Assembly (NCBI GenBank): GCA_007115705.1
Contig: QXEO01000247.1
Coordinates: forward strand, 16,745,952 to 16,809,951
Direction: 5' to 3'
Length of the DNA: 64,000 nt
DNA from: Dactylis glomerata
Lineage: Eukaryota > Streptophyta > Magnoliopsida > Poales > Poaceae
Part shown: positions 39,830 to 49,286 of the stretch, piece after piece
Position numbering within the stretch: the first letter of the stretch is position 1
How the letters are laid out: every line of letters starts with the position of its first letter
The notes under the pieces: generated by a model
What the model saw: only the letters and a program-made list of their open reading frames with translations
The model's database searches: none
Told to the model about the DNA's origin: nothing
Program-made: the position numbers and the translations under genes

Positions 39830-41202
39830 CGCGCGTCAGCTGTGGGTTTTGCTTGTTGAATCGAACACGAGGCTGCGCCGGGGACTGGAAGCTTAAACCC
39901 TATTGGAGGTAGTGCGATTTTTTAACCCTGTGCGGTTGCCGGTTCCTAGAGGAGTCCTTCTAGCCAACCAGTAGATTTGTTGTCTCTCTATATGGTACGG
40001 GACGTATTAGACTAGAGTACATCGTGCGATAAAAACAATTCAAAAGTGCTTTCGGACCGCGACATTTTTGGAGGTTGTTCACAATTCGCACCGACCGTGA
40101 ATTGACACCGACTCTGACGGGGGGACCCATTAGTCATGGCTGATGTGGCATAGGGTCCCACATGTCAACCCAATAATAAATTTTTTAATTGAAAAAGGTC
40201 CAATTTGGTGATGTGGACTAGGCCCACCTGTCTGCCCGGAAAAAATAATTCTCCGCACCCATCTGCCATCGCCCTCCTCCATGTTTTGACCTAGCACTCC
40301 GGCCAGGCAGGCGCAACTAGATGTGGGGTGGTCGAGCTCGGAGCGGCGTGGTGGGATCCGGCCAGGCTAGGCTCGGGGCCGACGCGGGGTGGACACAGGG
40401 TGGCGCACTCGGGGGCCGACGCAGTGCATGTGGCGGCGAGCTCTGCAGGTGGCCGACGGCAGGGTGGTAGGAAATTTGGCCAGCGATGGTAGGGATGAGG
40501 TGGGTTGTTGACTTCTTATTTTTATTAGATATTTATTGTTTAATGGCCTCACGAGTGGCTCCTATCCACGTCAGCACGTATACTTTTTGAAATTGTATAC
40601 AAATTGTATAGAAACCCTCGTCACCCACCAATCAATTTCATGTCAATTCATGATCAATGCGTGATCGATGTGGATTGCGAACAACCTACAAAAAAATACC
40701 GCGGTTTTTGCAATTCAAACGTAAAGTCGTGGTTTCATGCTAACAACTCGATTAAAGTGATGTTGAAGAAACAAAACATATATTTTTATATCTTTTCTCA
40801 AAAGAAAGTAAGATCTCCCTTCCATCATATCGTCGCATACGACCGGGGCCACACTATACAACAGTGATCGACCTGCCAAACTCTGACATCGGTCTTATTA
40901 ACGACAAGGTTCTAGGCTTCTAGCTCAGTATGATTCGATTTGCCACACCAACTTCTTTTCAAGTTGGTGGACGATATGATCCGGATTGGAAGCATACAGG
41001 GGAAAACTACATGGAGAATCCTCACAACCGACCGAGACCGAGAGTTGCGTTTCTCCAACCGTTCGATGGCAGTAGACCTTAATGCTTGACGTGCTGAATT
41101 AGCCGCTTGAGCTTAGATGAACATACAGAAGCTCAATTTTAATGGATACTCAAAACAGATGATGAAACACTATATCCTCATTTACCGAAAACGAAATTCA
41201 CA
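39830..41202. other. Intergenic DNA including repeat copy 1
   Basis: Promoter region of GCK2, then low-complexity intergenic sequence. A sequence repeated at 46693-47653 lies at 40449-40898. No gene recognised. Confidence 0.5.
40449..40898 (+). repeat. Uninterrupted copy of a ~0.45-kb duplicated sequence
   Basis: It shares with 46693-47115 the strings GGTAGGAAATTTGGCC, CGAGTGGCTCCTATCCAC, AACGTAAAGTCGTGGTTT and GGGGCCACACTATACAACAG in the same order. It carries a single TCTGACAT and an uninterrupted GGTCTTATTAACG, where the second copy has a hAT-like element and the CACTA start. Confidence 0.85.
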
Positions 41203-42123
41203 GGACCTTAGGGCGCCAGGACCGCATCTATCACCGTCCATCTCCGTTGGAGAGCGTCACTTCACATTTTTGCAAAAAGCCCCTGTAGTCTTATGAATCC
41301 AACCCGCAGTCCAGGAAATGGAGGGCATAAAACTCGCAACCGGCCCTGGAAACCCTAGCGCCTCCCGATTCCACCCCCTCCCGATTCCACCCCCTGGCAG
41401 CGGCTCGCCTCTCCCTCTACACCGCCCTCGCGGGCCGCCGCCAGGCCGCCACCCAGCCTGACGCAAGGCCTCCTCTCCGACCGCCGGCACTCCTTCCCGA
41501 CCGTCAGCGGACTTTCCGACAGCCGCGGTCCTCCCCAACGCCCCCATCCTCGCCAGATCCCGACTGGTGCGGTCCACCCTGACGGGCGCGGTCCACTCCG
41601 ACCACGACAGACAGCGTCCCCGTGCTCCACCACGGCGGCCAGCATCTGGAGGATCTTTTGGAGGATCTGGTGTCCTATATCTGCAAGATCTGGCGTTCTC
41701 CATCTAGGGTTTTTTCTGTTATTTTTTGATCTTTGGATCTGTTTTTTTAGGTTTTTTGTATTGGATCTTTGTAATTCGACCTACAGTTATGTTTGAAATA
41801 ATCTGAAGATCTTGATGGATCTTGTTGAAAACCAGTGGATCCAGATGCAACTTGTTGGATCTTTTCATACAAAAGGATGTTACTTATCAGAACATATGAA
41901 GAACGTTTTATTGTGTTAGAAAGATTATTTCAAATTCTGAAAAAACTTTGTAATAACATCAATGGATCCACGCTGCAAATTCTTCAGAACTTTATAGATA
42001 GGAAGGATGAGTTGAAATGGAACCGATAAAGCTCAGGGTCCTTTTCGCAAAAAAGTTCTCACCAATCTTGATGCACAGGCTGCGATGGATGGTGAGAGAT
42101 ACGGTCCTGGCGCCCTAAGGTCC
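41203..42123. mobile_element. Inverted-repeat element with captured GC-rich piece (Pack-MULE-like)
   Basis: Both ends carry the inverted string GGACCTTAGGGCGCCAGGAC, with further matching bases inside. The interior 41330-41640 is GC-rich and exon-like, the rest AT-rich. I cannot see a clean target duplication, so the superfamily is uncertain. Confidence 0.65.
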
Positions 42124-43025
42124 GGACAAAATCTGGGTTACATATATAGACCAAAGCAGTTAAGCAAGTGACATTTTTCCCTAGCGAACTAAGCGAAGCA
42201 TGGGCAGACAGCTCCAACAGGCGTTGTTAGCATTTTAACACGAAAGCATGAACAAGGAAACAGGCAGCACATCAATAAAAGCTAAAAAGGGGATCTCATA
42301 GATGGTGCGTGTAGCATTTGAATTTGACGTAAAATTTCCATGTTCTTTGAACGTTAAAGTTTCATCTTGGCTCAACATGCATGTGATATGACTCAAATTC
42401 ATCTATATTCTGTTTAGCAAATAACAATGCCGATGAATAATGTGGTATACTTATTAAAATCTACATGGGCCGTCATGCGTTATGAACACCATGGATGATC
42501 ATTGGTGAAAAAATATATGTTCCTCTTAACAGATGTTCAAGTGGTTTCGATATTGTTCAGATACATATTCTTCCCTTTTGTAATATTTATACTCCCTCTG
42601 ACCCATAATACTCTTCGCCAATATAGATGTATCTAGACACATTTTAGTAGATACATCCATATTAGCGAAGAGTAATATGGGTCGGAGGGAGTATCTAGAG
42701 TTATTGAATCAGTTTCCGCTTCTTATAACTTGCTCTACTCCCCGACTCCGAGGAAGTGAAGGACTTCGAGGAATAGCGTGAGGTGACGATGGTCGTCCAT
42801 GCTTTGTTTGCGCCAACGCGCATGTACCGGTTGACCTGGCTGAAATGATGGGCAGAGGACGAAGTGATGGAATGACTGACCACAAAGTGTGTTGTGAGTG
42901 CGCTAAAGATGACAGTTTCTGCTTGTACCAACAGCATTTACTTTGTGCATTTTCATACCACGAATTGTTACTCTCCCATTGCAACCACGGGCATGTTTGC
43001 TAGTATATATAATAATAATAATGTG
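42124..43025. other. Intergenic DNA downstream of the F-box gene
   Basis: It contains one Stowaway MITE; nothing else recognised. Confidence 0.5.
42592..42691. mobile_element. Stowaway MITE, complete
   Basis: 100 bp, CTCCCTCTGACCCATA to its inverted complement GGGTCGGAGGGAG, flanked by TA on each side. The two halves can fold on each other almost completely (CTCTTCGC...GCGAAGAG). Confidence 0.95.
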
Positions 43026-44288
43026 TCAGAAGTGGGCTATGGAGGCAAGGAGCGCCGCACGGTCCATCTCATAGCCGCAAAAGTTTCTCCATCCATGGCA
43101 CTCGACGCCGCTCGCAAGCTTCTCCACGGACCTGGTCGCGAGGTTCAACATGAAGGCGCCGCTGGTGTCGTCTCCGCCTTCTCTGCTGGTGAATAACACC
43201 GTGCCGCTCTTCTCGTTGAACCACCGCAACTTAAATGCGGTCCCTCGACTCACCGGGACCTCGGGAAGGTCGATCATCTCTTGGAACTCCCACTCACTAG
43301 CCGTGCTCGAGCTCTGCGGCTTCAGCCAGTCGACAGTGATCTTGAGACCAACGAATAGCGCGTAGACGAAGCTCAGGCTCCCGTCCGGTGTCACGCCCAG
43401 CAAGCGGTAGTCCGGAAAATAGTGCTCGATGTAGGGCACGAAGCACACGTCCATGATCGCCTCCATGGGTGCCCCGTCGAGGCGCACGCCCAATGCTGCA
43501 CGGTGCATGGGCCAGTAGGCCACTCCGCGGACCACGGCAGCGGGGCCTAGCCGGCGCAGCTTACCGGCGTCCATCTTGGCGCCAGGTTTCCTGCCTTCTG
43601 GTCCCCAGCTACCGACGTCGGAGGAGAAGATCCGCAGCGCCGTGAAACTGCGGCGGTTGTAGACGAGGAGCACGCGGAAAAAGCCCAGCGGCGGCGTGTT
43701 GTCGTCGAGATCGTCGCCCGTGAGTATGGCGCACGCGTAGTATCCCGGGCAGTCCTCGCCGGAGAGCGCTGGAAGCACGGACACCTCTCCGGTCATGGGG
43801 TTGCAGATGCTGAGCGTGAGGCCTTGAGCGCGCTCCTGGCGCCGGAGCTCTAGAACGAGGCGCCCGTTCCGGGACGCGACCGGGCGGGCATGATCCAACA
43901 AGTCGGAGAACAGACGAGAGCCCAGCGGGCCTAGGAGGCGCGAGGCGGAAGCTGTCGGCACGAAGCTCGGCTGCGCGGAGTCGCGAGGCCGGCGGCGCCT
44001 GTGGAAGGCGCGGACGTCTTCGTTTTCTTGATGGAAGAAACCGAGGGTGAGGTGCGTGTGGTATCGAGTGGGCGGCGGCAGCTCGCGGTAGATGGCGGCG
44101 GCGTGTGTAGCCACGGCGAAGTCCCAGCGGCGGCACGTGGAGGAGAAGCGCGCGACGTCGGCGGGTAGGGCCCCATCGCCATCGGAGCGCCGGGTTCTGC
44201 TCCGGCAGTAGCGTCGTGACAGCCACCCGTTGGGGTATGGCCTCGCCGCAGATCGGGCGCCCTCGCGGTGTCGTCGAATCGGCGGCAT
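43026..44288 (-). CDS. F-box-like protein with DUF7595-type C-terminal domain
   Basis: 420 residues, one exon, ATG at 44288. The C-terminal 300 residues carry the features of the large grass F-box family with a DUF7595-type domain: CNPMTGEVSVLP, the RVLLVYNRRSFTALRIFSSD strand, SWGPE, LRRLGPAAVVRGVAYW, RLLGVTPDGSLSF, KLRWFNEKSGTVLFT and a terminal CHGWRNFCGYEMD. Such proteins are usually substrate receptors of SCF ubiquitin ligases. The N-terminal F-box is odd: its end (LPADVARFSSTCRRW, nt ~44168) is in the main frame, but a typical F-box start (AIPQRVAVTTLL, nt 44241-44206) is in another frame. A frameshift may have damaged the Skp1-binding part. It may be a functional receptor with a changed F-box or a recent pseudogene. 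Confidence 0.75.
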   Translation of the reverse strand: MPPIRRHREGARSAARPYPNGWLSRRYCRSRTRRSDGDGALPADVARFSSTCRRWDFAVATHAAAIYRELPPPTRYHTHLTLGFFHQENEDVRAFHRRRRPRDSAQPSFVPTASASRLLGPLGSRLFSDLLDHARPVASRNGRLVLELRRQERAQGLTLSICNPMTGEVSVLPALSGEDCPGYYACAILTGDDLDDNTPPLGFFRVLLVYNRRSFTALRIFSSDVGSWGPEGRKPGAKMDAGKLRRLGPAAVVRGVAYWPMHRAALGVRLDGAPMEAIMDVCFVPYIEHYFPDYRLLGVTPDGSLSFVYALFVGLKITVDWLKPQSSSTASEWEFQEMIDLPEVPVSRGTAFKLRWFNEKSGTVLFTSREGGDDTSGAFMLNLATRSVEKLASGVECHGWRNFCGYEMDRAALLASIAHF

Positions 44289-44519
44289 CGATCACGGCCT
44301 GTTAGTCGATCGGATCCTTCTGCTTTCCAGTTCTGCTGAGGGCATATTTGTAGATTTGTAGGCCTGGCGCGATCGCATGGATCGGTGAGTCCAATGACGC
44401 GTGGACGGATTGCTCTCCGACTCCGGTTCCAGTTCAAGTTTGCACCATGTGACTGTTCGTGCCAACACCCCTTCGTGCTCCTGGATCTACCTATCCTATT
44501 TGGTGTATATATCGGAAAA

Positions 44520-45993
44520 GCTTTTCTAACGGCACCGGTTCCTACCGGTGTCCTCTTCATCCAATTATAGCACGCCACCTCATCTGGTATCCCAATTATA
44601 TTATTCAGATAAACGATGTATGTTGATTTATTGCAATTCGGTGGATCGGTGGAGCCCCCCACGTGGTCATGCCGCAACCTCAGACTTTACGCACACTCTC
44701 TCTCTTTGATTATTTCGTTCTGGACTCCCGACAGCTGGTTAATCTAATTTGAGGCTGGTCAATATAAAGCTGAAATTATGCTTTGTAGTAATTTTGAAAA
44801 AAGCTTTTAGAAGTTAGGATTCACACATTCTAATTTTTTTCTTTATTTCTGAAACAGTTTCGGTTTTTTCAGAAAATAATAATATCTTCACAGAATTTGG
44901 CTACTCCAATCATATGAAATATTTGAAAACGTAAGTATCAAAGAAACATCACACATGACACAAATTACTGAAATTTGTGTCATACCTAATATAAGCCAAT
45001 TAGGATTCAGAAATCAACTATTTTAATGATGGTACTAGTATTCAGAAATATTCTTAAGAAGTGTACAGATTATCCAATCAAACGAACCAATATATCTTTC
45101 AAGCATGAGTTCAGTAACATCTCTCTGTATGAAAGAACTATGATACATATTTTATTTCATTTATGAAAATTGGGTCATACCAAATACAAACCGTGATTTC
45201 AGAACTTTCATATGTATCATCACCGTTGCACATTATTTTCTGCCATGTTTCACTCATTTTACATTTTATAAATATATCACATGGGTTACATACAATCTCA
45301 ACGAATTTTCTTAAGCAGTTCACAAATCTCAGTACCAAATCAAAGAGATTTCCAAATATTCTACAGCACTCCATAAATATTTCACATCTTTACAGATAAA
45401 TTGACGAATCAAATGCGATTGAAATCTTAGAGCAAACAAAGAAGAGTAGCATTCAAATGGAAGAAAAAATAACCTCCAACAAAAACATAGCCCAGATTTG
45501 CATCCTCGTGAAAATCTTACACAAATCTCTAGATGTAGAATCGAAGCCTAAACCTACCCTGCATATGCACACAGTGGCAGCCATAGCTTCGTCTTCCTCC
45601 AGTGCCTCTCATCCATGGGGGCGAGGCGCTGCGATGGCACTACGAGAAGAAGGGGACGAAGGAGGACACGCAGCCATGGTAGCGCGTCATTCCAGCCACA
45701 GGCCCGCAACCTTTCTGTCGGCAGCGTTGCCGGCGTTCCGGTCGCCAGCTCGTCGCCCGCCACTGCCCCGTCGCCTTTTCTAGATCTAGATTCGATTTGG
45801 ACAAGAGAGAAAGGAGAGAGAGTTACGGGGTGGGGTGATTGCCTACGCACGTATCTGGTTCTGTCTCATATACTTACACGGGAGATACCAAAAGAAAATA
45901 GAAAATACTCTGACCCCAGCGCGAATCCTAAACGACCAACGAACGGTCGATGCGGCACCGGTAGGAACCGGCACCACTAGAAAAGCCGCACCC
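44520..45993. mobile_element. Inverted-repeat non-autonomous element
   Basis: The ends contain GGCACCGGTTCCTACCGGTG and its complement, preceded by GCTTTTCTA. The 12-mer TATATCGGAAAA lies directly outside both ends (44508-44519 and 45994-46005). A 9-12 base duplication suggests the Mutator superfamily. The interior has a GC-rich exon-like patch (45590-45780) and no transposase. Confidence 0.7.
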
Positions 45994-46009
45994 TATATCG
46001 GAAAATATG

Positions 46010-46493
46010 AACACTATTATTTCCTAAATTTGTTTCCTTAATTTTCTTTGGCAAGAGATGTGCCAAGAATTGGTATAGTTCTTTGAATCCGAAATATACC
46101 AGTTGAATGTCCGTGTGTTGCCATAGTCCACGGAAGAACAATATGACATATAAAAATATTAATGCTCTTTTAATCTAAATTGATTTTAATTTTCCTAAAT
46201 TTGATAGGTATATATGAACACTATTATTTCCTAAATTTGTTTCCTTTTCTCTGACAGGAGATGCCAAGATTTGGTATAGTTCTTTGAATCCAAAATATAT
46301 TTCTAGCTATGTTGAACGTCTTCTTACTTTTTATGCGAAGTACTTTCTTGTTGATAAGGCACTTGCCATGATTACTATTGTTAGTAAGTTTACTCAAAAT
46401 GAAAAAAAAAGTTTGCCTAAAGCTTGGCAGATGTTTTACAATATGCAGAGGAAAGTTCCTTTTCCCAATTGGTTAGTAAAGTTCAAAAATTAG
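46010..46493 (+). pseudogene. Degenerate Gypsy gag fragment with a partial tandem duplication
   Basis: 46258-46493 is open and reads like the central gag domain: an AKIWYSSL start, an F-x-KYF segment and a SLPKAW-x-F segment, the same order as in the gag of the element at 49287 (AKIWFNSL ... KYF ... LPESWTRF). The preceding stretch from about 46010 repeats the first ~90 bases in a more damaged form. Only this domain is present; no LTR is attached. Confidence 0.65.
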
Positions 46494-46692
46494 AAGTATT
46501 TGCAATAAATATTTTTTTCGGTCACACCTCTAGTACCTTTTCTTGAAGTTTGGTGTATATTACTTAGGATAAAGAGTTTTTGGTTGCAAGTGACCTTACA
46601 ATTAGGGCTGGACTATCAAGTTGCTCAGCTCGTTAAGCTAGTGACTGTTAAGCGCATTAAGAGTACCGAGCTAAAATTGTTGTTTGTAATTG
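46494..46692. other. Short spacer, possible hAT end
   Basis: TTAGGGCTGGACTATCAAG at about 46601 resembles a hAT-type terminus, but I find no partner end. Confidence 0.3.
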
Positions 46693-47653
46693 TGGTCGGC
46701 GACACGGTGGTAGGAAATTTGGCCGGCAGTGGTAGGGATGCGGTGGCCTGACGAGTGGCTCCTATCCACACAACACGTATACAAATTTCTTTGACAGCTC
46801 AGTGCTTACAAGTGGGCCCCACCAATCAGTTTTTGTGTCAATTCATGATCAAGACGCGATCGGTGTGGATTGCGAGCAACCTCCAAAAAATGTCGCGGTT
46901 TTTGCGATTCAAACGTAAAGTCGTGGTTTTCTAAAATTTTAGATCAAAGGTCGTGGTTTAATGCTAACAACTCAATTTAAAGTGATGTTGGAGAAATAAA
47001 ACATAGATTTTTTTTATCTTTTCCTAAAAGAAAGTAAGATTTCCCTTTCATCATATCGTCGCGTACGACCGGGGCCACACTATACAACAGTGATCGACCT
47101 GCCAAACTCTGACATTTGGCCTGGAACTAAAACTCGAAACTCGTGAGCTAAACGAGTAGCTCGCAATTCGACTCAGCTCGACTCGAACTCGGTGTAAACC
47201 GAGCCGAGCCGAGTTTCATTTTTTGTTGTTAAACGAGTTCAAGCTAAACGAGCCGAGTTACCGAGTACTCGTTTAGCTTGTTTAACTCGGTAAAGGTATG
47301 TGTACCACTAAATCTTTCCTCTGTGTGATCCATTGTTCCTTATTTTTGTAGTTGATTGACTACATATTAGTTGATGGTGTTAGAATTTTCATTTATTATG
47401 GTGATGATTGCACTAATATTTCAAAATATTTAGAAATACTTCAATGGAAATCTATGATGTTGCATGTTAACAATTTTACCGAGCCACTCGTGAGCCACTC
47501 ACGATTTTTGCGAGTTGAGCCGAGTTTTATTTTTGTACTCGATTGTTAAACGAGCCGAGCTGAGCTAACTCGCTAGTTTACCGAGCTTTAGCGAGTCGAG
47601 CCGAGCTGGCTCTGCTTGGCTCGAATTCCAGGCCTATCTGACATCGGTCTTAT
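46693..47653 (+). repeat. Second copy of the duplicated sequence, interrupted by a hAT-like element
   Basis: Homologous to 40449-40898. It is interrupted at 47116-47636 by an inserted element and ends at 47653, where the CACTA element begins. Confidence 0.85.
47116..47636. mobile_element. hAT-like MITE
   Basis: 521 bp between two TCTGACAT copies (47108-47115 and 47637-47644), the 8-bp duplication of hAT elements. The ends are TTGGCCTGGAA and TTCCAGGCCTA, imperfect inverted repeats. The interior is dominated by CGAGCCGAGC/GCTCGGCTCG-type words. The sister sequence at 40449-40898 shows the empty site. Confidence 0.85.
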
Positions 47654-47796
47654 CACTAGTAGAAAAAAGGGCTTCCGTTCGCCCCATTAGTCCCCAAACT
47701 ATTCGGTCCGCGGCTAAAGGGGGCATTAGTCCCGGTTCAACTGAAAATATGGGCCAGTGAGCATTAGTCCCGGTTCGAATGGGCCCTTTGGTCCCA

Positions 47797-47801
47797 GTTT
47801 G
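47797..47801. repeat. Target-site duplication GTTTG, left copy
   Basis: Matches 57244-57248 at the other end of the Athila-like element. Confidence 0.93.
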
Positions 47802-49199
47802 TGATACGTCCAAAACGTATCTACTTTCCCGAACACTTTTGCTATTATTTCTCCTCTAATTTGTGTGTTTTGAATACAACTAACACGGACTGACGCTGTT
47901 TTCAGCAGAATTGCTCTGGTGTCTCGTTTTTGTGCAGAAATCCAACTTCCAGTAAAAATTCGGGAAAAATCATGAAAAATCCTATTTCACCAGAAGACCC
48001 ACGGAGCCAGAAGACAGGAGGGAGAAGGGGCTCGAGGGGCTGTCACGCATAGGTGGCGCGGCCCAGCCCTGGCCGCGCCACCCTTGCGTGAGGGGGCCCC
48101 AGAACCCCTCTCGACCTCCCCTCTCGCGTACATATACCCCCCGACGACATAATATCGGGGAGACGGCGTTTTTCCCAGATAGACTTCCGCTGCGCCGCCG
48201 CCATCAAAAACCGCGATTCGGAACCAGAAACTCCGTTCTGGCACCCTGCCGGGACGGGGATTCGGAGGAGATCTTCATCACCATCACCACCGACGCTCCT
48301 CCATCGACCATCCATGACTCCCCCATCTATGTGTGAGTAATTCCCCCGCTATAGGTGAGGGGATGGTAGGGATTGGATGAGATTGTTCATGTAATTTGAT
48401 ATGATATTGATAGGGCATAGTGCATAGTATCTTTATTTAGTGACTATGACATTGTTGCAACTTGTTGTGCTTAATGCTTGTCACTTTGGGCCCGAGTGCC
48501 ATAATTTCAGATCTGAACATGTTATTATTTCTATGATGATACTTGTCATTTATGGTCTTACCTACAAGTTGTATACACATATTGTTGTTCGGAACCCGAG
48601 GCCCCAAAGTGACCGAAATTGGGATAACCGGAGGGGATGGCTATGATGTGAGGATCACATATGTTCACTGAGTGCTAATGCTTTGCTCCGGTACTCTATT
48701 AAAAGGAGTACCTTAATTACCAGTAGTTTCCCTTGAGGCCCTGCTGCAACAGGCTGGTAGGACAAAAGATGTCGTGCAAGTTTCTCCTTGTGAGCACGTA
48801 CGACTATATACAGAACACATGCCTATGATTGTTTGTACTATGATGCTTTATCATTATTTATCTGCAATGTCCATGTCTCATTGATTTCATGAATTATCTT
48901 ATCCATGCAACACCCGTAATCCATCCCTATGCCTACAGTATTTGTTCCTACTGTTTACTACTGTTACTATTACCGCTGCTATTTTACTACTGCTGATACT
49001 GTTTCACTACTGTCACTGCTATAAAACTGTTGCTACTGATAAACCGCTGCGAGTAAGACTGTTTTCAGGTGCAGCTGAATTGACAACTCATCTGTTAAGG
49101 CTTACATATATTCTTTGGCTCCCCTTGTATCGAATCAATAAATTTGGGTAATACTTCCCTCGAAGACTGTTGCGACCCCCTATACTTGTGGGTCATCAA
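47802..49199 (+). repeat. 5' LTR of the Athila-like element
   Basis: TGATACGTCCAAAACG to GGGTCATCA. The CATATACCC segment near 48130 is the best candidate for a core promoter. Confidence 0.95.
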
Positions 49200-49209
49200 G
49201 ACTATTTTC

Positions 49210-49227
49210 TGGCGCCGTTGCCGGGGA
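49210..49227 (+). other. Primer-binding site of the Athila-like element
   Basis: TGGCGCCGTTGCCGGGGA starts 11 bases after the LTR end. Confidence 0.85.
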
Positions 49228-49286
49228 GCATAGCTTTATTTGTAAGTTCACTTGGTATTCATATTGTTCGCTGCAATCCTTTCATC

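Noticed and set aside
43609..44677. Two further - strand ORFs overlapping the F-box gene
   Set aside because: Arg/Pro-rich frames typical of GC-rich shadows; only a short stretch (44206-44241) looks like F-box and is reported with the gene.
40449..47653. The ~0.45-kb direct repeats as LTRs of one element
   Set aside because: No TG...CA ends, no primer site or polypurine tract inside, and host genes lie between; better seen as a duplication.
49170..49286. Upstream start of the Athila-like gag
   Set aside because: Would begin inside the LTR before the primer-binding site; ATG 49287 is the first one after it.
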